A stretch of DNA of 32,029 bases from Winogradskyella sp. (GTDB taxonomy: Bacteria; Bacteroidota; Bacteroidia; Flavobacteriales; Flavobacteriaceae): assembly GCF_016744625.1 (NCBI RefSeq), contig NZ_JADGDZ010000034.1:1-32029 (forward strand). Direction: 5' to 3'. Made by a program: the position numbers and the translations under genes. Below, piece after piece: positions 1 to 9,729 of this stretch. Each line of letters starts with the position of its first letter. Position 1 is the first letter of the stretch. Below the pieces are notes generated by a model that saw nothing but the letters and a program-made list of their open reading frames with translations, ran no database searches and had not been told where the DNA came from.

Positions 1-19
1 GGAAGAGTAGGTCGCCGCC
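1..19 (+). rRNA. rrf: 5S ribosomal RNA, 3' end only
   Basis: The window opens with a short G-rich stretch ending GTCGCCGCC followed by a T-run. From memory this matches the 3' end of flavobacterial 5S rRNA, which ends in GGTCG-CGCC-type sequence. It is followed within 35 bases by a strong intrinsic terminator, as expected at the end of an rRNA operon. Only the last bases are visible, so the assignment rests on this short match and the terminator context. The rest of the operon would lie left of the window. Confidence 0.7.
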
Positions 20-26
20 TTTTTTG

Positions 27-82
27 TACCAACATTGTTGGTATTAACCAAAACCCTTACTAGATTAACTAGTAAGGGTTTT
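27..82 (+). terminator. Terminator of the rRNA operon
   Basis: A perfect 14-bp hairpin (50-63 paired with 69-82, loop 64-68) has a stem containing AACCCTTACTAG and is followed by TT, CG and TTTT. A smaller 7-bp hairpin (27-33 with 37-43) precedes it. The stem is also symmetrical enough to act on minus-strand transcripts coming from the DUF6095 side. Confidence 0.85.
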
Positions 83-165
83 TTCGTTTTTATGATGTTT
101 TTATGTGTGAATAAGACAGAATTTTTATTAAGCTTCAATGTATTAGGATAAGTGATGAAGTGGAA

Positions 166-402
166 TTATTTTTTTTTGAAAATGCTATTGAGGATAGTAT
201 TAATACCAATAAATAAAAATGAAATGGCTAATATGCATAGTAGAATAGACAATATAAGTAAAGGGATGTAAAGCGACTTATCTTTATTATCTAATGTTAG
301 GTGTAGTAATGTAGGACCTACAAACATTAGGATAAGACAAATTCCCATTTGTTTTAGACCTTTAGTTAAAATATCTTTATCTGTTTTATTGTTTTCGTCC
401 AT
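166..402 (-). CDS. DUF6095 family small membrane protein
   Basis: A 78-residue protein with a charged N-terminus, two hydrophobic segments (about residues 20-36 and 45-68) and a lysine-rich tail (ending KKK), so it is probably a two-pass inner-membrane protein. The GLKQMGICL and FIGINTIL segments recall the DUF6095 family of Flavobacteriaceae; its function is unknown. The ATG lies inside the 3' end of murQ (17-base overlap), which argues for translational coupling and one transcript. Family assignment is from memory of similar sequences; the membrane topology is seen directly. Confidence 0.8.
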   Translation of the reverse strand: MDENNKTDKDILTKGLKQMGICLILMFVGPTLLHLTLDNKDKSLYIPLLILSILLCILAISFLFIGINTILNSIFKKK

Positions 403-1204
403 GTGCTGCTATACTTTTTCTTACGCTTTTATGAATAGATAGTAATTGAGTTGCTTCCACTTTTGAAACCTTCAATTGATCCATAATCATTTTTACACCT
501 CTATTAACTAACTTATCATTGCTTAATTGCATATCTACCATCTTGTTTCCTTTTACTTTACCTAGTTGAATCATAGATGTGGTAGTAATCATGTTAAGAA
601 CGAGTTTTTGTGCAGTACCAGCTTTCATTCTTGAGCTACCAGTTAAAAATTCTGGACCAACTACAATTTCTATTGGATATTGAGTTATTAAAGCTAAGGG
701 ACTTCCTTGATTACAGGTAATACAACCCGTTAGTATATTTTGTTTATTACACTTTTCCAATGTACTTATTACATATGGTGTTGTTCCTGACGCAGCAATA
801 CCTATGACAGCATCTTTGCTTGAAATGTTGAACCCTTCTAAATCTTCCCAACCTTGTGTTGTTGAGTCTTCAGCGTTCTCTACTGCTTTTCTTATCGCCA
901 TATCTCCACCCGCAATTAATCCGATAACTAAATCATGAGATACACCAAATGTAGGTGGACACTCTGAGGCATCTAGTATACCTAATCTACCACTTGTTCC
1001 AGCACCAATATAAAACAGACGGCCTCCGTTTTTTAATTTAATAACTACTTGCTCTATGAGTGATTCAATTTGAGGCAACGCTTTTTCTACAGCCAAAGGA
1101 ACCGTTTTATCCTCATTATTGATAATAGTGGTAATCTCACTAATAGACATCTTTTCGAGATTATTGTAATGAGAATCTAGTTCTGTAGTCTTAGTAAATG
1201 TCAT
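386..1204 (-). CDS. murQ: N-acetylmuramic acid 6-phosphate etherase
   Basis: MurQ cleaves the D-lactyl ether of N-acetylmuramic acid 6-phosphate, giving GlcNAc-6-phosphate and lactate, in cytoplasmic recycling of peptidoglycan amino sugars. The 272-residue protein has the SIS-domain signature YIGAGTSGRLGILDASECPP (about residues 65-84), the EDS element and the LTGSSRMKAGTAQKL segment typical of MurQ. Length is slightly short of the usual 295-305 residues because the C-terminus ends soon after the helical domain. The start ATG begins MTFTKTTELDS, a usual MurQ N-terminus. A near-consensus -7 box (TACCTTTA on the minus strand) lies just upstream of the start. It shares a 17-base overlap with the DUF6095 gene. 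Confident. Confidence 0.95.
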   Translation of the reverse strand: MTFTKTTELDSHYNNLEKMSISEITTIINNEDKTVPLAVEKALPQIESLIEQVVIKLKNGGRLFYIGAGTSGRLGILDASECPPTFGVSHDLVIGLIAGGDMAIRKAVENAEDSTTQGWEDLEGFNISSKDAVIGIAASGTTPYVISTLEKCNKQNILTGCITCNQGSPLALITQYPIEIVVGPEFLTGSSRMKAGTAQKLVLNMITTTSMIQLGKVKGNKMVDMQLSNDKLVNRGVKMIMDQLKVSKVEATQLLSIHKSVRKSIAAHGRKQ

Positions 1205-1235
1205 GCTTTAAAGGTAAGGAATAAATTTGGCAGAT

Positions 1236-1323
1236 GGGTGCGTTAGCGATAGAAACGACATCCTTGTTTATGGTCTAAACTATAAACAAGATAAAGAGAA
1301 TAGCGCGAGCCTTGGGTAACGCC
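1236..1323. repeat. Flavobacterial intergenic palindromic repeat
   Basis: Between murQ and the DUF4249 gene lies a nested inverted repeat. Perfect 9-base arms CTTGTTTAT (1263-1271) and ATAAACAAG (1282-1290) surround a 10-base loop. Outside them are GCGTTA (1240-1245) and TAACGC (1317-1322). The flanks contain TAGCGCGAGC and GGGTAACGCC, pieces I recognise from dispersed intergenic repeats in flavobacterial genomes. Copy number cannot be shown from one window. It may also protect or end the DUF4249 mRNA, which stops just beyond it, although no T-run follows. Confidence 0.6.
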
Positions 1324-1332
1324 AAAATAAAA

Positions 1333-2199
1333 TTATTCAATCGTGTAAACAATTTCATCGACCTCAGAGAGTCTGAAATATCCAAATGGATAATTACTTG
1401 GATTGGTTTCGTTAATGCAATTTCCTCTTACGGTTGCAGGCTGGGCTTCGAATGGTCCACCACCATCTTCACTTCCTTGCTGTAATAGAATAAACATAAA
1501 CTCGTAAAACCGCTCAGAAATTCCATAATTTCTAATAGTAACCTCATTTCCAGATTCTAAATCTTCCTCAGTATAAAACCCAAATATTTGATTGCCATCT
1601 GTGAATTGATCGTCGTAAACCTCTAAGGTAGGAATTACTGGAATATCACTAATAAACTCAAAGAAATAATAATTTTCTATGTTTGCCGGATCTGTATAAT
1701 ATACTTTTAGTTCAATCTCATCTCCAGTAAAACCACCTTCATTATTTTGTTCTATAAAATCTATTGAAGATACTGATTTTAATGTCTCAGTTGCAGTGTA
1801 TACTTCCCCTTCATAATTGATATTAAGAGAATATGTTTCGTTAATAACCGGAGTAAAATTACTATTTCTGTATATGCCTGTACTTCCATTTTCAATAAAA
1901 ATAAACACATTACTATTTGTGTCCATAATTTCTATAGTAGCACCATTTGCTGGTGGGATTGTTTCATCAAAGAATGGAGCAGATAATGACAGTTTTATAC
2001 ATTGCTCATTTCCTGAAGTATTTTTGTACCAATTAATAGATGCTTCTATAACTAAACGAGGTTCAGCTTCATTGAGGTCTATATCTACAACGTCTTCACA
2101 ATTGTAACAAAGACAAAACAAAAGAACGATGTATATTATTTTTTTGCTCACACTATTTTTAAGGCTAAGATGTTCTTGGAAATTCCCTGAATTTTTCAT
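1333..2199 (-). CDS. DUF4249 lipoprotein, partner of the TonB receptor
   Basis: A 288-residue protein with a hydrophobic export segment (about residues 20-33) ending in a lipobox-like LCYNC, so it is probably an outer-membrane-associated lipoprotein. The mature part starts EDVVDIDL, then PRLVIEASI, which is the usual opening of DUF4249 proteins of Bacteroidota; the rest is beta-rich. It starts 3 bases after the TonB receptor stop, so the two are cotranscribed. DUF4249 proteins typically accompany TonB-dependent receptors of unknown substrate, and a substrate-binding or surface accessory role is an inference. The annotated start gives an unusually long N-region before the hydrophobic core; a later in-frame start is possible, but no ATG lies close to the core. 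Confidence 0.85.
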   Translation of the reverse strand: MKNSGNFQEHLSLKNSVSKKIIYIVLLFCLCYNCEDVVDIDLNEAEPRLVIEASINWYKNTSGNEQCIKLSLSAPFFDETIPPANGATIEIMDTNSNVFIFIENGSTGIYRNSNFTPVINETYSLNINYEGEVYTATETLKSVSSIDFIEQNNEGGFTGDEIELKVYYTDPANIENYYFFEFISDIPVIPTLEVYDDQFTDGNQIFGFYTEEDLESGNEVTIRNYGISERFYEFMFILLQQGSEDGGGPFEAQPATVRGNCINETNPSNYPFGYFRLSEVDEIVYTIE

Positions 2200-2202
2200 G
2201 AA

Positions 2203-4578
2203 TTAAAATTTAAAGTTATAAGAAACTGAAGGAACTATACCAAAAATTGCTAGTCTAACAGCTTCATTAGAACCAGACATTCTATTCTCTCTAAATGAGA
2301 TATTTGCCGCATTTCTACGGTTATAAATATTATAAATTCCGAAAACCCATTGACCTTTAAATTTCTTGGCGTTATCTGGTTTTGGATTATAGTTTACTGC
2401 TAAATCTAGACGATGGTATGAGGGTAATCTACTAGAATTGCGTGCTTCAAAACTAGGAATAACAATACCGTTATATTGATATTGTCCATTCGGAAATGTT
2501 GCTGGTTGTCCAGTTTGAAATAAAAAATTAGAACTAAATGACCATTTTTTATTTAATTCATAACTTCCAGTTAATGAAATATCATGCGTTTTATCAAAGG
2601 CAGTGTTATACCATTCACCATTATTGATTCCTGATTCTGTTGCTGTTCTTCCTTGTGTTCTTTGCTCTGATTTTGATAATGTATAGGCTAACCAACCTTT
2701 TAACTTACCTTCATTTTTTCTTAAAAGTACTTCTAATCCATAGGCTTTGGCTTCACCATTTAGTATGACTTGCTCAATAGCATTGTTTGCGATTAAATCT
2801 GCACCATCTATATAGTCAATTCGGTTTTGAATAGTTTTATAAAAGCTTTCTATTTCTAAAGAGAATTCATTGTTTTTAAAAGTTTTAAAATAACCAACTG
2901 CAACTTGATCCAAAAGCTGTGGTTTCACATATTTCCCACTTGGAGTCCATACATCTAACGGAGTAGGTGAACTTGTATTAGATAAAAGATGTAAATACTG
3001 ACTCATACGATTATAACTTGCCTTTAGTGAGGAGTTGTTATTGAGTTGATATGCAATAGCTATTCTAGGTTCTATATTTGCAAAGGACTCAATGACATCA
3101 CTTTTATTAAAATTTTCAGTTCCAATTGGATTTGATTTTTCATAGATGCCAAGTTCTTCATTAAATAGTAAAGGGTTATTATTTTCGTAGATGTTTAATT
3201 CGTCTTGCCCTAAACGATGAAATGTACTAAAACGAGCACCATAACTAACCGATAATTTATTACTCAATTTATGTTCGGCGTCAATATAAATTGCATTTTC
3301 AAACGCATATTTATCTATTAGTTTAAAAGGATTAATTCCAGAACTTTCCGTTGTAGGATTAATTTCTCCAGGATTAAACTTATAATAGATACTATTTAAA
3401 CCATACTCTAGTTTGAAATTATTATTGATATAATGTTTAAAATCATATTTAAGATTGAAGTTTCTTATTCCAGATTCCCAATCGAATTCTACGAAGTTTA
3501 ATTTTAGGCCATAGTAGTAATCTGAATATATTAATGACAAATTAGAAAAGAGTTTATCTGAGAATAAATGATTCCATCTAAAATTTACGACTGTATTGCC
3601 ATAGGTGTTTTCAAAGGTGTCTGCTATTTCAAATACATCACGACCAAAATAACCTGAAAGGAAAATACTATTCTTATCATTTAGTCTATAACTTAGTTTG
3701 GTGTTGAGATCATAGAAATATGCCACATTATCTAAATCGAAAAGAGGCAAGAACAAATGTGCATAACTGCTTCGACCACCTAATAGAAAAGAACCTTTGT
3801 CTTTTTTAATTGGACCTTCTGCAAGTAAACGACTAGAGATTAGTCCAATACCTCCATTCATATGAAACTCTCTACTATTTCCTTCTTTCTGATAAATATC
3901 GAGTACAGAAGATACACGACCACCATACTTTGCAGGAATCCCACCTTTGTATAGCTTAATGTCTTTAATAGCGTCAGGATTGAATACAGAGAAAAAACCA
4001 AATAAGTGAGAAGAATTAAAAATCGTCGCCTCGTCCAAAAGTATTAAATTCTGATCTGCTGCACCACCTCTTACATTAAAGCCAGATGATCCTTCACCAG
4101 CATTGGTTACACCAGGAAGAAGCGTTATAGATTTAATAATATCTACCTCTCCTAAAATTACTGGCATATTCTTTATCGTTTTAATCGATAAAGCGTTGAC
4201 ACTCATTTGTGGTTTTTTGATGTTTAGTTTTTCAACATCTTCAGTTATAACAACTTCATCAAGGCTTTCCGCAGATTCAACAAGCTTAAAATTCTTGGAC
4301 ACATCGGAATTCAACTCAATTGTTTCTGAAATCGTTGTGTAACCTAAATAACTAATTAGAATCTTATAATTGCCAGAAGGCAAGGTAATAGAGTAGAAGC
4401 CATATTCATTGGTTGTGGTACCAGATTGAATCTCTGGTATTATAATATTAACACCAATTAATGTCTCGTTACTCTGGTTATCAGTAATGGTTCCGCTTAG
4501 TGTAAATTTTTCTTGAGCGTGAAAAAATAAAGGACATAATAAAAAAAAGAGTAGAATTCTTTTAATATATATGATCAT
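2203..4578 (-). CDS. TonB-dependent receptor with carboxypeptidase-like N-terminal domain
   Basis: A 791-residue outer-membrane receptor. A signal peptide (residues 1-21, ending FFHAQ) precedes a CarboxypepD_reg-like domain (about 25-105, with FTLSGTITD and GVNIIIPE). A plug domain follows (about 120-230, with LPGVTNAGEGSSGFNVRGG and YKGGIPAKYGGR). The remainder is a beta-barrel ending in an aromatic C-terminus (SVSYNFKF). There is no SusD partner, so this is a TonB/DUF4249 type rather than a SusCD polysaccharide locus; substrate unknown. It is somewhat shorter than SusC proteins (about 1000 residues). The leader upstream to the icd terminator is AT-rich, with no clear Fur box or -7 consensus. 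Confidence 0.93.
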   Translation of the reverse strand: MIIYIKRILLFFLLCPLFFHAQEKFTLSGTITDNQSNETLIGVNIIIPEIQSGTTTNEYGFYSITLPSGNYKILISYLGYTTISETIELNSDVSKNFKLVESAESLDEVVITEDVEKLNIKKPQMSVNALSIKTIKNMPVILGEVDIIKSITLLPGVTNAGEGSSGFNVRGGAADQNLILLDEATIFNSSHLFGFFSVFNPDAIKDIKLYKGGIPAKYGGRVSSVLDIYQKEGNSREFHMNGGIGLISSRLLAEGPIKKDKGSFLLGGRSSYAHLFLPLFDLDNVAYFYDLNTKLSYRLNDKNSIFLSGYFGRDVFEIADTFENTYGNTVVNFRWNHLFSDKLFSNLSLIYSDYYYGLKLNFVEFDWESGIRNFNLKYDFKHYINNNFKLEYGLNSIYYKFNPGEINPTTESSGINPFKLIDKYAFENAIYIDAEHKLSNKLSVSYGARFSTFHRLGQDELNIYENNNPLLFNEELGIYEKSNPIGTENFNKSDVIESFANIEPRIAIAYQLNNNSSLKASYNRMSQYLHLLSNTSSPTPLDVWTPSGKYVKPQLLDQVAVGYFKTFKNNEFSLEIESFYKTIQNRIDYIDGADLIANNAIEQVILNGEAKAYGLEVLLRKNEGKLKGWLAYTLSKSEQRTQGRTATESGINNGEWYNTAFDKTHDISLTGSYELNKKWSFSSNFLFQTGQPATFPNGQYQYNGIVIPSFEARNSSRLPSYHRLDLAVNYNPKPDNAKKFKGQWVFGIYNIYNRRNAANISFRENRMSGSNEAVRLAIFGIVPSVSYNFKF

Positions 4579-4662
4579 AGTTTATGATTGATGTTTAATA
4601 TATAGACGTGTAAAAATTTAAAAAGGTTGCTTTACAAGCTAAAATTAATTCAAAAGAATAAA

Positions 4663-4686
4663 AAAAGCTCCCGTAAAGAAGCTTTT
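4663..4686 (-). terminator. Terminator of icd
   Basis: The arms AAAAGCT (4663-4669) and AGCTTTT (4680-4686) form a hairpin 27 bases after the icd stop. On the minus strand it is followed by a run of T. Confidence 0.75.
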
Positions 4687-4712
4687 AACATAACCTTAAT
4701 TCTTAGCCTTTA

Positions 4713-6941
<2,229 letters not shown>

Positions 6942-6983
6942 TTAAAATAATAGTGTTGAATAGTTGCTTATTTTTAAGCTGAA

Positions 6984-6991
6984 CAAATATA
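6984..6991 (-). promoter_or_regulatory. -7 promoter box of icd
   Basis: The minus strand reads TATATTTG, a full match to the Bacteroidota TAnnTTTG box, 48 bases upstream of the icd ATG. I see no clear -33 TTTG at the usual spacing. Confidence 0.6.
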
Positions 6992-7083
6992 CAAAAAGGA
7001 TAGTGTTTTGTTAGTATTGGATTGACAGTAAAACACCTAATATTTTAAGAAAATGATAATAAAAAACAAGTGTAATTAGAATG

Positions 7084-7656
7084 TTACTTTATTTTAATAT
7101 TAAAGGAACTGAGCAGCCCAAAACAGTTGTCTTTAGAGAAAACTGCGTTTTTCATTTGATTACTTGAAGGGTTTATAGAAAAATTATAGGCTGTTAAAAA
7201 ATCTGCGTTTTCGAGAATAGTGGAATCGAAAATAGAATCCTTTAAATCACAGTTAGAAAACACTGTATTTTTGACTTCCGTTTCTGTAAAATCTACCTGA
7301 TGCATTTTACAGTTTGAAAATTTTGTACTGTTGATTTTTAATTGATAGAAGGAGCTGAGATTAAGAGTGCAATTTGTAAAGCTAAATGCTAGTAAAAAAT
7401 CATTACAATTTTGAAATAAAATACCAACTAATTTACAGCCATTAAATGTAACATCATTAAAAGTGGTATGCATTAAATTAGTATTGCTAAGATTACAATC
7501 TATAAATACACATTCTAAAAAGGAACTATTTGAAAGGTTCGAATTTTCGAAATTGCAATTGGTAAAAGTACAGTCGCTATATTCTCCTTTAGAGAGCATA
7601 TCTATAGTATAATTCTGATTTTTGAAATTTAGATTGTCTATAAGTGGAAGGTTCAT
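7084..7656 (-). CDS. Pentapeptide-repeat protein
   Basis: A 190-residue protein made largely of pentapeptide repeats, with a centre residue L or F at every fifth position (for example NCNFENSNLSNSSFLECVF and FIDCNLSNTNLMHTTF). This predicts a right-handed quadrilateral beta-helix. No signal peptide or membrane segment is seen; likely cytosolic. Function is not predictable: relatives range from gyrase-protecting DNA mimics to proteins of unknown role. I start it at ATG 7656 (MNLPLIDNLNF). The longer frame from 7740 adds 28 hydrophobic residues, but its ATG lies inside the stem of the hairpin at 7732-7775, and a TAGATTTG box sits between the two starts. Cysteine and asparagine are frequent, as often in this fold. 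Confidence 0.8.
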   Translation of the reverse strand: MNLPLIDNLNFKNQNYTIDMLSKGEYSDCTFTNCNFENSNLSNSSFLECVFIDCNLSNTNLMHTTFNDVTFNGCKLVGILFQNCNDFLLAFSFTNCTLNLSSFYQLKINSTKFSNCKMHQVDFTETEVKNTVFSNCDLKDSIFDSTILENADFLTAYNFSINPSSNQMKNAVFSKDNCFGLLSSFNIKIK

Positions 7657-7692
7657 TTTACAAGAATACAAAATTGCGATAGGTCCTGAAAA

Positions 7693-7700
7693 CAAATCTA
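7693..7700 (-). promoter_or_regulatory. Possible -7 box for the pentapeptide-repeat gene
   Basis: The minus strand reads TAGATTTG, a full TAnnTTTG match, 37 bases upstream of ATG 7656 and downstream of the hairpin at 7732-7775. A second match, TAATTTTG, lies at 7707-7714. In such AT-rich DNA one of these could be chance. Confidence 0.4.
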
Positions 7701-7731
7701 GGATGACAAAATTAAAAGTATTGTAAAAGTA

Positions 7732-7775
7732 AAAAGCCATTTCACTACAGATAAATCTGTCTTGATATGGCTTTT
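7732..7775 (-). terminator. 44-base near-palindrome, probable terminator of an upstream minus-strand unit
   Basis: Concentric arms share one centre (7753.5). Outer arms are 7732-7740 (AAAAGCCAT) and 7767-7775 (ATGGCTTTT), and inner arms are ACAGAT (7747-7752) and ATCTGT (7755-7760), with three more pairs between. That is 18 pairs in 21 positions. On the minus strand the stem ends in TTTTT, then ACTTTT, as an intrinsic terminator should. It lies some 560 bases after the rplS terminator, so it is unlikely to serve rplS and implies a separate transcript ending here. Confidence 0.65.
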
Positions 7776-7811
7776 ATAGAAACAGTACTTACGTGACTTA
7801 TTTAGTTTTCA

Positions 7812-7958
7812 CTAACTCGGCTGTACGATTTTCATCATCATCCTTTTCAGTTCAAGCGTTGCTGCTTCGATGAAACGTTTCATACCTTTCAAAATGTATT
7901 GACCTGATATTACTATGTTTCTTAAGCTTGCTTTTCTTGATGTTTTTTTCTTTATCAT
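7812..7958 (-). CDS. Possible 48-residue small protein, perhaps frameshifted
   Basis: The minus frame from ATG 7958 encodes a basic, helix-prone 48-residue peptide starting MIKKKTSRKASLRN and ending KIVQPS. Its ATG overlaps the TGA of an upstream frame (7955-8023 from ATG, or 8044 from GTG) in an ATGA arrangement, which suggests coupling. Near the end, at an A-run (about 7844-7847), the neighbouring frame continues with an acidic, coding-like tail (DDDENRTAELVKTK, stop 7798-7800). One extra A would fuse the two into a longer protein. I do not recognise the product. It could equally be chance reading of a structured RNA. Confidence 0.3.
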   Translation of the reverse strand: MIKKKTSRKASLRNIVISGQYILKGMKRFIEAATLELKRMMMKIVQPS

Positions 7959-8190
7959 TCACTTGCGTGTTTAATACTCCTAAAAACATTGCTCATCCTT
8001 TTCGTGTTCACTTTCGATTCCATTACTTCTTCAAAGCTTTTCACTTTATACTTATAACCTACAATGCATGTTATAATTATTCAGCTTCTTAATTAGCTTA
8101 CCAACACTTGCTTACACAAGCGGTTTGCCAACCTCAAAAAACAATCTCATTAAATAAAGAACGTTACTCTATCAACAGTTAACACAAATT

Positions 8191-8198
8191 CAAAATTA
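8191..8198 (-). promoter_or_regulatory. Possible -7 box for the unit at 7732-8190
   Basis: The minus strand reads TAATTTTG, a full TAnnTTTG match, between the rplS terminator and the hairpin-rich stretch. No -33 element at the usual spacing was found, so support is moderate at best. Confidence 0.35.
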
Positions 8199-8333
8199 CT
8201 TTTAAAACCAAACTAGGTTTGTTGTTAATTGTTCAGCTAATTTATATTATAATTACGAAAAAATAATGTTTTTAACAGATTAGATATCAACATCTTATAA
8301 ACCGTACTTATTAACAAAAGTTCATAAACAAAA

Positions 8334-8357
8334 AAAGCCCTCAATAATGAGAGCTTT
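8334..8357 (-). terminator. Terminator of rplS
   Basis: A 10-bp stem (8334-8343 with 8348-8357, one G-U pair) with loop ATAA is followed on the minus strand by a T-run. It lies 22 bases after the rplS stop. Confidence 0.85.
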
Positions 8358-8378
8358 CTTTGTGTTATGTAAGTTGAA

Positions 8379-8729
8379 TTATCTTCTAACTTCTTTGATT
8401 CTTGCTTTCTTACCTGTAAGACCTCTAAAGTAGAATATTCTAGCTCTACGTACTTTTCCACGTTTGTTAACTTCAACTTTCTGTAAAGCTGGTAAATTAA
8501 CTGGGAAGATACGCTCTACACCAATAATCCCTGACATTTTACGGATTGTGAAAGTTTCTGAAGTTCCTGTTCCTTTACGTTGTAATACTACACCTTTAAA
8601 GAACTGTGTACGTGTCTTGTTTCCCTCTTTAATTTCGTAATACACAGTGATTGTATCACCAGCACTAAATTCTGGAAAGTCTTTACGGGTTACAAATTCG
8701 TCTTGTACAAATTTTACTAAAGAATTCAT
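8379..8729 (-). CDS. rplS: 50S ribosomal protein L19
   Basis: L19 sits at the 30S-50S interface of the large subunit. The 116-residue length is typical for the family. Conserved parts are FSAGDTITVYYEIKEGNK (about residues 21-38), RTQFFKGVVLQRKGTG, FTIRKMSGIIGVERIFP and the basic C-terminus (RGKVRRARIFYFRGLTGKKARIKE). A TATCTTTG promoter box at 8803-8810 and a terminator at 8334-8357 suggest a largely independent transcript, although trmD lies upstream on the same strand, as it does in many bacteria. The frame overlapping its 3' end (8237-8476) is a shadow. Confidence 0.98.
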   Translation of the reverse strand: MNSLVKFVQDEFVTRKDFPEFSAGDTITVYYEIKEGNKTRTQFFKGVVLQRKGTGTSETFTIRKMSGIIGVERIFPVNLPALQKVEVNKRGKVRRARIFYFRGLTGKKARIKEVRR

Positions 8730-8802
8730 TTTGTTTTATTTATAATGGTTGTTCCAAATCAACATTCGCGATTCTCGCCAGAGGTTAATCCAAAATTGGG
8801 TG

Positions 8803-8810
8803 CAAAGATA
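8803..8810 (-). promoter_or_regulatory. -7 promoter box of rplS
   Basis: The minus strand reads TATCTTTG followed by CA, a full match to the Bacteroidota box. It lies 73 bases upstream of the rplS ATG and 42 bases after the trmD stop. Confidence 0.6.
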
Positions 8811-8851
8811 ATTAAAAAGTTAAAAGTAGAAAGCTAAAAGTGAAAAGTTTT

Positions 8852-9529
8852 TTACTCGTCTAAAAGGTCTGGTCGTCGTTCCTCTGTTCTCTTATAGGCT
8901 TGTTCTTCACGCCATTTTTCAATTTTTGGGAAGTTGCCACTAAATAAAACTTCAGGTACTTTTAGTCCTTTATATTCTCTTGGTCTTGTATAAATTGGTG
9001 GTGCCAACAAATCATCTTGAAACGAATCCGTTAAAGCAGAAGTCTCATTGCCTAAGACACCTGGTATTAATCGTATCACTGCATCACAAAGAACAGCAGC
9101 TCCAAGTTCTCCACCAGATAAGACATAATCTCCAATAGAAATCTCTTTTGTAATGAATAGATCTCTAACGCGTTCATCAACTCCTTTATAGTGTCCGCAA
9201 AGAATTATAATGTTTTCCTTTAATGAAATATGATTAGCAATGCCTTGATTAAGTTGCTCACCATCTGGTGTCATATATATGATTTCGTCGTAACTACGCT
9301 CTGCTTGTAGTTTAGAAATGCATTTATCTATAGGTTCTATCATCATTACCATACCAGCGCCACCACCAAACTGTGTATCGTCAATGGCTTTATAATTACC
9401 AGTAGTATAATCTCTTAAATTATGAAAGTGAACTTCTACCAAACCTGCTTCTATAGCACGTTTTAAAATTGAAGCTTCAAACGGGCTTTTTAAAAGTTCT
9501 GGTAATACAGTTATAATATCTATACGCAT
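8852..9529 (-). CDS. trmD: tRNA (guanine37-N1)-methyltransferase
   Basis: TrmD methylates G37 next to the anticodon using S-adenosylmethionine, preventing +1 frameshifting. The 225-residue protein is a SPOUT enzyme. It starts [13 protein letters not shown], carries the [10 protein letters not shown] segment (about residues 54-63), and has the trefoil-knot motifs [12 protein letters not shown] and [24 protein letters not shown] split along the knot. The C-terminal [13 protein letters not shown] completes the family pattern. A TACCTTTG box lies 20 bases upstream of the start. The rplS gene follows, a neighbour common across bacteria. Confidence 0.97.
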   Translation of the reverse strand: MRIDIITVLPELLKSPFEASILKRAIEAGLVEVHFHNLRDYTTGNYKAIDDTQFGGGAGMVMMIEPIDKCISKLQAERSYDEIIYMTPDGEQLNQGIANHISLKENIIILCGHYKGVDERVRDLFITKEISIGDYVLSGGELGAAVLCDAVIRLIPGVLGNETSALTDSFQDDLLAPPIYTRPREYKGLKVPEVLFSGNFPKIEKWREEQAYKRTEERRPDLLDE

Positions 9530-9548
9530 AAGAATTCTAAATAGAGTG

Positions 9549-9556
9549 CAAAGGTA
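9549..9556 (-). promoter_or_regulatory. -7 promoter box of trmD
   Basis: The minus strand reads TACCTTTG followed by CAC, a full TAnnTTTG match 20 bases upstream of the trmD ATG. It would give a leader of roughly a dozen bases. Confidence 0.55.
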
Positions 9557-9729
9557 GGTTTAATTGCAATAATTTTTGGAATGTATTTTTTGGAAGTTTA
9601 TTTAATGGCTCGCGGATATAAAAGCGTTTCAATGTTTAATATACAACGTTACTGAAACAAGTTCATCACACGTAAACGAAGTTAGACTTTTAAATTTAGA
9701 AAGTCAAGTAGTCATAACGCTCTAAATGT

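Larger units (their letters stand above)
7776..8330 (-). other. Stretch without a recognised gene; candidate small transcription unit
   Basis: This stretch lies between the rplS terminator and the hairpin at 7732-7775. GC of 7801-8040 is about 34%, close to genes rather than spacers here, and the minus strand is purine-rich. On the minus strand a TAATTTTG box (8191-8198) is followed by several small hairpins: 8122-8125 with 8130-8133, 8110-8113 with 8118-8121, and 8053-8058 with 8070-8075. A perfect 14-base palindrome lies at 7870-7883. Short overlapping frames follow (see 7812-7958). I do not find tmRNA, RNase P, SRP or 6S RNA signatures. It may be a structured RNA, a set of micro-ORFs or a decayed gene; I cannot tell which. 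Confidence 0.45.

Noticed and set aside
7661..7668. TATTCTTG as a promoter of the pentapeptide-repeat gene
   Set aside because: It is only 4 bases from ATG 7656, so transcription would begin at or past the start codon.
7657..7740. 28-residue N-terminal extension of the pentapeptide-repeat protein
   Set aside because: Its ATG lies in the terminator stem at 7732-7775 and promoter-like boxes lie inside the extension.
7845..7910. Resemblance to SRP RNA (TCAGGTC ... GAAGCAGC) on the minus strand
   Set aside because: The spacing is wrong and the rest of the conserved helix-8 sequence is absent.
8237..8476. Minus-strand frame of 79 residues overlapping the rplS 3' end
   Set aside because: It is out of frame with rplS, lies across the rplS terminator and has no family-like features.
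9530..9729. Spacer between trmD and the GNAT gene as a possible RNA gene
   Set aside because: Only weak inverted repeats (GACTTT/AAAGTC, GTTTCA/TGAAAC) are seen; no promoter or terminator pair.
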